Both the position numbers and the translations under genes were made by a program. DNA of 64,000 nucleotides. Source: Callipepla californica brunnescens (taxonomy: Eukaryota; Chordata; Aves; Galliformes; Odontophoridae). The DNA is taken from assembly GCA_023055505.1 (NCBI GenBank), contig JALIRH010000044.1, positions 2,108,001-2,172,000 on the forward strand, in the 5' to 3' direction. The notes beneath the pieces are model-generated. The model was not told the DNA's origin. It made no database searches and saw only the letters and a list, made by a program, of their open reading frames with translations. Shown one piece after another: positions 58,501-64,000 of this stretch. Positions within the stretch are counted from its first letter, which is position 1. The number at the start of each line of letters is the position of its first letter.

Positions 58501-59512
58501 AAGGGACATTCATATTTCTTAACTGAACAAATCTCTCAGCCTCAGCACCGTATGTTAACTTTACTGATATATTACCAATTCCTCGTCTTTAAAGACAGAG
58601 CTGTTTTTATTATTATTTCAGTCACGGGAGTGAAAATGCAGGAGTGTCAGTGACAAAACTTAGCATCAGGAGATAGAAATTAAAATTACTTTTCTGTACT
58701 ACCCCAGTAAATCCCAAACAATTTCAGTTTGCACTGCTGCAACTATCTTGGAACAAACAAAATGCTCAAGTGAGATTAAAAAAGCTATGTGAAAGATGAT
58801 GTGCTTCAGAATTCTACACAATTTTTCCCTGGTTACTGACATAGCAAGTTTACAGTCAAGACTATGGAAACATGAGCTATATCCAAAAAGATCAGTTCTG
58901 TAACATGACTATTCAAGAATTCTTTAAGAGGAAACATTTTACTAAATTATTATCTAGCTTGAACAAAAGCCAATCTATAAGCCTAACTAGGGTCCTATTG
59001 CATAAAACATGCAAAATTAACTCAGAAATGAACCTTAAAGAAAGACTAGAGTATTTTGCAATTGCTTTACCATTACAAAATTGTAACACGTTACATGAAG
59101 CAACATTTTATGGAAAATTAGTAAGAGTGTTGGTGTTTTCATTTAAACAGCTTAAACACTTTTGAATGCGTACCAGTGTTTTATAAGGACTGAGATGTGC
59201 AGAGGAATGTAACAGTCATAAAATTTCAACTTCTCCGTCTCAGTAGCTAACATCCTTTAGACACATCCCCAGAGAGTCTTCCTAGAGCACTGTATGGCCA
59301 TATAACAGCAGCATGGAGGTAACAGCCGCAGTACCTACACATTACTACTCACAGTTTTTCTGTCTACAGTTGTGTAATGTCCACTCACCTGCTGAATTAT
59401 TTTGGAGTCTTTTGGAAGGTTTTCCCTGGGGGGCACTTTTCCAAACAACTTCCAGCCAGGAGCACTTTGGACAGCTGGTCTGAGTTCCTTTGTCCTCTTC
59501 GTGAAAAAGTTT
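37559..59512 (-). CDS. TBC1D12: TBC1D12, TBC1 domain family member 12, C-terminal 453 residues (5' partial)
   Basis: Rab GTPase-activating-type protein associated with Rab11 recycling endosomes. Twelve exons in transcription order: 59389-59512, 48604-48719, 46562-46644, 45070-45187, 44620-44726, 44056-44136, 43416-43510, 42633-42704, 40747-40875, 40326-40435, 38515-38773, 37559-37627. The sum is 1363 nt (one leading split-codon base plus 454 codons with stop TAA), all in phase. These correspond to exons 2-13 of human TBC1D12. The paralogue TBC1D14 is excluded by [36 protein letters not shown] and the C-terminus NHSPALKS. The large first exon must lie beyond 64000. The intron at 40876-42632 holds only a (TTTTTA)n tract at 42131-42150; those at 42705-43415, 43511-44055, 45188-46561, 46645-48603 and 38774-40325 show no further genes. 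Confidence 0.96.
38515..44726 (-). CDS. TBC1D12: TBC1D12 exons coding the TBC (Rab-GAP) domain
   Basis: Seven exons from [15 protein letters not shown] (44620-44726) to [12 protein letters not shown] (38515-38773). The arginine-finger motif IKLDISR (IxxDxxR) is in exon 43416-43510. The glutamine-finger motif YVQGMS is split across 42633-42704 and 40747-40875. Both catalytic residues of the TBC dual-finger mechanism are present, so the domain looks catalytically competent, though the physiological Rab substrate of TBC1D12 is not settled. Further landmarks are [25 protein letters not shown] and [17 protein letters not shown]. Confidence 0.96.
45070..59512 (-). CDS. TBC1D12: TBC1D12 exons before the TBC domain
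   Basis: Exon 59389-59512 encodes a basic segment ([14 protein letters not shown]) then [15 protein letters not shown] and SKIIQQ. Exon 48604-48719 gives [19 protein letters not shown] and [16 protein letters not shown]. Exons 46562-46644 and 45070-45187 encode a charged helical, probably coiled-coil, region ([31 protein letters not shown]) and [11 protein letters not shown]. This block is shared with TBC1D14 and precedes the GAP domain. Confidence 0.93.
45751..45776. repeat. Perfect inverted repeat (hairpin)
   Basis: Arms agcttcattaa and ttaatgaagct (11 nt, perfect) enclose the loop gctt. It lies in a TBC1D12 intron, about 560 bp from the nearest exon. No further elements mark it as a known RNA. 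Confidence 0.8.
50173..50300 (-). mobile_element. CR1 3' end, directly adjoining a 5S rRNA-derived sequence
   Basis: Minus-orientation CR1 tail of about 125 bp. On the plus strand it starts 'cacagaatcagtgagga', then 'agaagggatccagcc' and 'ccctgctcaaagca', recognisable as the reverse complement of a CR1 3' end. Its upstream side (higher coordinates) abuts the 5S-like block. Confidence 0.75.
50302..50410 (-). mobile_element. 5S rRNA-derived sequence (pseudogene or SINE head)
   Basis: On the minus strand this aligns along nearly the whole length of vertebrate 5S rRNA: GGCTGTACCACTGAGAGCTC near the 5' end, TCTGATCTCTGAAGC, a perfect GGGCCTGGTTAGTACTTG, then AATACTGTGTGCTGT matching the 5S 3' end. 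There are scattered substitutions and a few short indels; the internal A box is degraded. It is not a functional 5S gene. Placement directly upstream of a same-strand CR1 tail suggests a 5S-headed SINE or a chimeric retrocopy. Confidence 0.8.
51829..52075 (-). mobile_element. CR1 LINE 3' end, well preserved
   Basis: Reverse-complement copy. On plus it starts 'ttcatagaatcacaggat', then 'gggttggaagggacctca', continues through 'ccatccaacccagtcttgag' and 'ctctctgggcagcagcgcc', and further to 'tagtaaagaattttccccta'. Among the CR1 copies here it is the closest to avian consensus, so probably the youngest. Sense orientation within TBC1D12. Confidence 0.95.
56683..56880. other. GC-richer patch in TBC1D12 intron
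   Basis: About 200 bp of raised GC with several CpGs (gagcgccggcaggggcggc, cacggcgccccgagc) in AT-rich surroundings. No convincing exon or promoter element is seen on either strand. Confidence 0.4.
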
Positions 59513-62500
59513 CTGAAAAATAGAGGAAGGTTTCATTTTTGTTTATTGTGAGCACATAAATATTTTAATCTAGTTACAGTTTAAACTTAATTCACCACTT
59601 CAGAGATTTACTACTCAGCAAATGCAACGCTCTACCTTCACTTTCTCTTTAAAGTAACTAACTTCAAGTGAAGTAGCTTTCATCGCAGCCACTTGGATAC
59701 TAATATAGAATTACTTAACATTCAATTTAACCTTGGAATCCTAAGCTATTCTGTGCAATACCAAAGCTGTTTCAGCAATACCAAACACTTTCTCAAATAT
59801 AAGTTAGGAGCTTGCAGCAGCTCCTATCCTTTTGTTTGGGGCTTTGCAGGCTATTTGTAAACCAAACAGCAAAAAGCTGGAAGTCACTGTGCAACACAGC
59901 AATTTAAAAAAAGAAATAAGGAACTACTATACTGACTAACATTTTCCACAACCTTTGTTGAACTTCTTGGACTTTCATAACATGGACCAGAAAAACATGG
60001 AAGATGCACACAGCTCCAGTTTAGCAGATATCCTTTGCCAGTGCCTAATGCAGTTGCACTCAAGCAGACAGATGACTGTGCTGCAGCATTACTTTGAGAA
60101 AAGCCATCTGTCACACAGTCATAGTAGGAACCATCTTTATTCTGTCCTCTGTTCTAGGTCCAAGATCCTTCCTGATATGCTTTCTCTAACTTTCACTGCT
60201 TGTCTCCTCCCCCTTTGTTGCCTCCTTGCGCTCACTGTAACCACGCAGGCACTGCACACTCTAAGGGACACTGCCAGCACTACCTGGCAGCCTATTCTCA
60301 TTGCTGCCTGCCCCAGGGAAGCTGGAAGATTTAACCCTGGTGGCAATCTGCCAGCATATCAAAGCTGGTTCATGATTAACCAGGAAGTTGGTAGATTTAA
60401 AAGTAAAGCATGTAAACATACAGAAGGCTTTAATTAATATCTCCATTAAAGAAAAAAAAAATCATGTTTGTGGCTCTTAAGAAACTTTATTAAAAAAAAC
60501 CCACAACCCTAATACTAGAACAAGCATGCCAGAAAATAGTTCCACACATTCTGTGGTGTGCTAAGGAAAGGCTTGTTTTGCTTTTCCATTAACGTACAAG
60601 TGAAAAAATATACAATTCTATTTAGAACTCGATTGAAGTCTGTCCCTTCTGAAGGCAAAAAAGCTGATCAAGCTTTGCATCATTCATCAGAATAAACCTC
60701 ACACAGGAATTCTAATCCAAGAGTAATTAATGGGAGGTTTACAAATAAGCTTTGCTTAACTCAGGATGGAAGGACACTCTTAATACATTATTTTGGCAGC
60801 TAACAGCATCTCATCTTCTGATGTGCTAGTGACAACAGTGAAGCCTTACAAAAGCACTGTTTAATGAACAGCATCTGTGAATGCTTACAGATTGCATTCA
60901 CTGAGCTGCAGGAAGTGCACTACATTTGCTGCTCAGAATATTCATGAGCTCTGCAGAACTCAGGAAAGCTCCCAGAAAATAGCATTTTTACAAGGAATCT
61001 CAAAATCCATTTGAGAATTTCAAAACTTCTTGACAAACCTACACTGCAAAGCTGAGCAATGACACTTGTTGAAGAGGGATGGAGGCATTACACTGGCTCA
61101 CCAAATGAAGCTCCAGTTTATAGAAACCCAATGATAGTTGCAACATTTTCTCCCTTCTAGTTGAACAACCACCCTGTAGTGCATAGAAGTGCTCTCAAAC
61201 CATACTCCTGCTGAAGTATCAGAAGAGGAATAAAACCACCAAAAGCTACAGAACAAAAAAAAAAGCATCACTATCACACAGCAAGAAACCTATGCCTAAC
61301 AATGTTTGGGTTACACTACAGGCTGTCACAATCACACAGCTACAACAGCTGCAGTGACAAAGCCCGGGTCAAGCATCCTCCTTACCCAGCCAGCCCCGTG
61401 CCCTCCCAGTACCCACAGCAAACAGACTGCTTGCTTCCACCCTGCTTCTCCTTCCCAAATCATTTTTGTTGATAAGATAAATTGGTGAAGTCTAAATGCA
61501 GCTTGAATAGCGCTCTGCTACCATGACAGTGGAATCAGACGTGTTTATCTTCCCTTCCACAGCTCTGAGGCATGCAGGTAATAACAAGCTATGAGCATTT
61601 CATATCTTTGGGCACTCAGCAAAACCTGCAGCTGCTTTTCAGTCCACTCTCAATGCACATCCTTGGGTTTTCAGTCTCAGCTTTGAGACTCAAAGGAGCC
61701 TGCCAGGAGACTCATCACAAAAATAGCTCTGCTGGTATACAGATACAGTGCTGTATTATTGATAGCAATCAACTTGATTTTTCATTTCCCATTTGAGTCC
61801 AGCAATCTTAACAGTAGTAATAAGAAACAGCACTCACGGCCTTTATCTGTGCTCAGCCCTCTAGCTTTAAACCAAAATGTGGATTCTGATTCAGCCACCA
61901 CTCCCACCAGAAAATCGCAGCCCGCAGCCTGTGGGCCATGCACAACATGTGGTTAGTCTGAGAGCTACGAGAACAGAGAGGCTGCTGGGTACTCTGGGTA
62001 CAGAGAAGCAGAAGGTGGCAATTGTGCTGGAGCCACAACAAAAAAAGAAAACAGTGAAACGCAGCTAAGTGGCGAGGTAGGAAGTTGAAACACAGTCTTA
62101 GCAAGTGGAACTTACTCCACATGGTTCGAGTACATCTAACGTGACTACTCAGAAAACCAGCCCAGCTGTTTAGTCAGCAAGTCTAGCAGCGCTACAACCA
62201 GATGTTCACAAGGCAGAGCAATCTGACAGCAATCAGTCAGCCAAGGCACAAGGGGTCCCAGCAGATCTTCGCCTCCTCCACATCAGAAGAGAAGCTGAGG
62301 CATCATTCCACTTCTTATTGCATATCAGAAAATCAAGCAATCGCAACCCCACCCAGGGAAACACTGAGAAAACAAGATTTGAAAGCAACAAGAACCAACA
62401 AAGGAAGTGAGATCTGAGTGTATTTTTAACCAACATCCTAATACCTGATATTAGATACCGCATAAGACAACTTTCTCATATTTAATCCAATGTAGCAAGA

Positions 62501-62542
62501 CACCAGTGTGAGCTTCCTCTTTCCCTCCCACACAACGTTTTG

Positions 62543-62632
62543 TCACAGAATCGTAGAGGCTCAGAAGGGGAATCCAGCATGGAAACAATGCTGCAAATGA
62601 GCCCCCTGCAGGAGCACAAACAGCTCCGGGGG
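62543..62632 (-). mobile_element. Short CR1 3' end fragment
   Basis: Plus strand reads 'tcacagaatcgtagaggctc' then 'agaaggggaatccagc' and 'gccccctgcaggagc', a decayed reverse-complement CR1 terminus. Confidence 0.7.
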
Positions 62633-62684
62633 TGGTGTTGTATTGCTTGTGTTTTCGATTTTGACTGTTTGCTTTGGTTTCCTT

Positions 62685-62757
62685 TTTTGTTTGCTTGGTT
62701 TTGCTTCTTCTTAGGGGTTGATCTTTTCTTTTTTCTTTTTCTTTCTTTTTTTTTTTT
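62685..62757. repeat. Pyrimidine-rich tract
   Basis: Long T/C-rich stretch (runs of T with single C, and ttctttctttt) next to the CR1 scrap, inside TBC1D12 intron 1. Confidence 0.7.
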
Positions 62758-63837
62758 ACTTTAGCTAAAATGTCAAAAGAATGATTTAAAAAACACTGGA
62801 AAGTCACACTAACCTGCAATAACAAGAGTACATTAATGTCTACTAACTGCAATAAAATCTCCAGATGCAGAAAAGGAATCTGAAGTAACAAGTCAAACTC
62901 ATTAAAATACTGAATACATATTATGATGAAACTGATCTTGTACCTCCACAAAGAACACCATTCTGCTCAAGCACAGAGTCTGTTCTTACTTCACATGCAG
63001 TTCATTTTTAAATAAGCTTTGTAGGTGTAGAAAATAGGCCTATGACATTCGAATTAGTGGAAAGAATTGTTTAGGGAGCAACTTACATGTACTTGGTAAC
63101 GCTTATCCAGACAACTCCATGACTGAAGAGTTAGAAAAGGTATACCCCCACGATGGTTACATACACATCCTCACTGGCAAAGTATTAAGTCAAAACTATT
63201 CACTTCTAAAAGCATTCTTCCAGAACAGTGCACAAGCTCTGATGACCCCTGCAAGACCACAATCCCAAATTCCGTCATGGCGATAACTGAGAATAACACG
63301 AACTCCTACATTCACATTGGCAGGTTTTTACCACGTGTAGAACACGGAAGCTGGTTAAGTTCACAACTTTTCCTCACACTCAAGCCTTGGTTGTTCTGTT
63401 AAGGTTTTGTGTGCAACAATTTGGAAACAGTAGCATAAAAGCATTGCTTCGACTATACCCAATTACCCCTGCTACGCTTTAAAGACTTTTCAATAATTTA
63501 CATACAGAAACAAATGTAACACAACTCTCAGCATAAATAATGAATCGTTAAAAAGAATTGAAACCTTTTGGTTAGTATCTTACAAAGCCTGCACACCAGA
63601 GCAGAATTCTGCTGCTATTTACACGTAGTACACAATTCATAGGAATTCATAAAGCATCCACAAGAAGTCTGCCACGTGCCCAGCAGGGTGCACAATGCCT
63701 TACTCCAACAGACACGTCACTGCTCACCCCGATCTTAGACTTCAGTTGCACACTAGTATCCAGCAGCTGTGTGCTCACTTCCCCTGGTCAGAAGTGTTTT
63801 CTCACGTTACTGATTATGGCTGAACTGTGCCATTGGC

Positions 63838-63860
63838 AAAAAAAAAAAAAAAAAAAAAAA
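63838..63860. repeat. Poly-A tract
   Basis: Uninterrupted run of 23 A. No processed pseudogene or SINE body is recognisable just upstream of it. Confidence 0.9.
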
Positions 63861-64000
63861 TTAAACAGCAAATTCTCCCTATTCTACACATCTGCTTTTC
63901 ACCTCATTCTTTACTCTTGTATTTTCACCTAACTTTGTGTTAGATTCAGCAATCAGTTAACAGATGTTTCATGACTTCATCACAATTCTTGACATGGAGA

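Larger units (their letters stand above)
48720..59388 (-). other. TBC1D12: TBC1D12 intron between the first two exons in the window
   Basis: A 10.7 kb intron. It contains a 5S rRNA-derived/CR1 composite (50173-50410), a CR1 3' end (51829-52075), a small GC-richer patch (56683-56880) and a T-rich run near 53420. No exon with conserved coding sequence is recognised. Confidence 0.8.
59513..64000 (-). other. TBC1D12: TBC1D12 intron 1, 3' part
   Basis: Intronic sequence upstream of the first TBC1D12 exon present. No CpG island or large GC-rich exon is seen, so exon 1 lies outside the window. It holds a CR1 scrap (62543-62632), a pyrimidine-rich tract (62685-62757) and an A23 run (63838-63860). 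Confidence 0.8.

Noticed and set aside
59955..60437. 160-codon plus-strand frame upstream of the first TBC1D12 exon in the window
   Set aside because: No recognisable domain, not flanked by convincing splice sites, antisense within an intron. Length is within chance expectation for 64 kb.
62451..62951. 166-codon minus-strand frame
   Set aside because: Much of it is a Lys/Glu-rich translation of a pyrimidine-rich simple tract plus a CR1 scrap.

Overview
This is vertebrate nuclear DNA, almost certainly avian and probably from a galliform bird such as chicken. All genes are split by GT-AG introns. The interspersed repeats are copies of the CR1 LINE with its diagnostic 3' end. The gene order PLCE1 - NOC3L - TBC1D12 matches the segment found on human 10q23 (chicken chromosome 6, from memory). 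There is no prokaryotic content. All gene calls rest on exon-by-exon translation with reading phase kept across every junction.

Layout. (1) Positions 373-17378, plus strand: the last 15 coding exons of PLCE1 (phospholipase C epsilon 1). They run from the end of the catalytic X domain through the acidic X/Y linker, Y domain, C2, RA1, RA2 and the stop codon. The window opens in an intron, so the RasGEF, PH and EF-hand parts and the catalytic histidines lie upstream. (2) About 17379-22940: PLCE1 3' UTR and the gap between two convergent genes. (3) Positions 23062-35726, minus strand: the complete NOC3L coding region (21 exons, 797 codons plus stop), starting inside a CpG island at about 35460-35920. 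(4) Positions 37559-59512, minus strand: the last 12 coding exons of TBC1D12, holding the whole Rab-GAP TBC domain. Its 3' UTR probably ends near 35940, only about 200 bp upstream of the NOC3L start codon. Exon 1 of TBC1D12 lies beyond 64000, and 59513-64000 is intron.

The three genes have unrelated jobs: PLCE1 is a Ras/Rho-regulated phosphoinositide phospholipase, NOC3L works in 60S ribosome assembly and replication licensing, and TBC1D12 acts in Rab11-linked endosome traffic. They are neighbours by synteny, not a functional cluster.

Most notable observations: a 5S rRNA-derived sequence joined head-to-tail to a CR1 3' end in the same orientation (50173-50410), which looks like a 5S-headed, CR1-tailed SINE or chimeric retrocopy; a probable 39-nt in-frame cassette exon in the PLCE1 X/Y linker (3245-3283); a near-consensus CTCF site in the very short TBC1D12-NOC3L junction; and a TBC1D12/NOC3L arrangement that is tandem here but, as I recall it, divergent in human.
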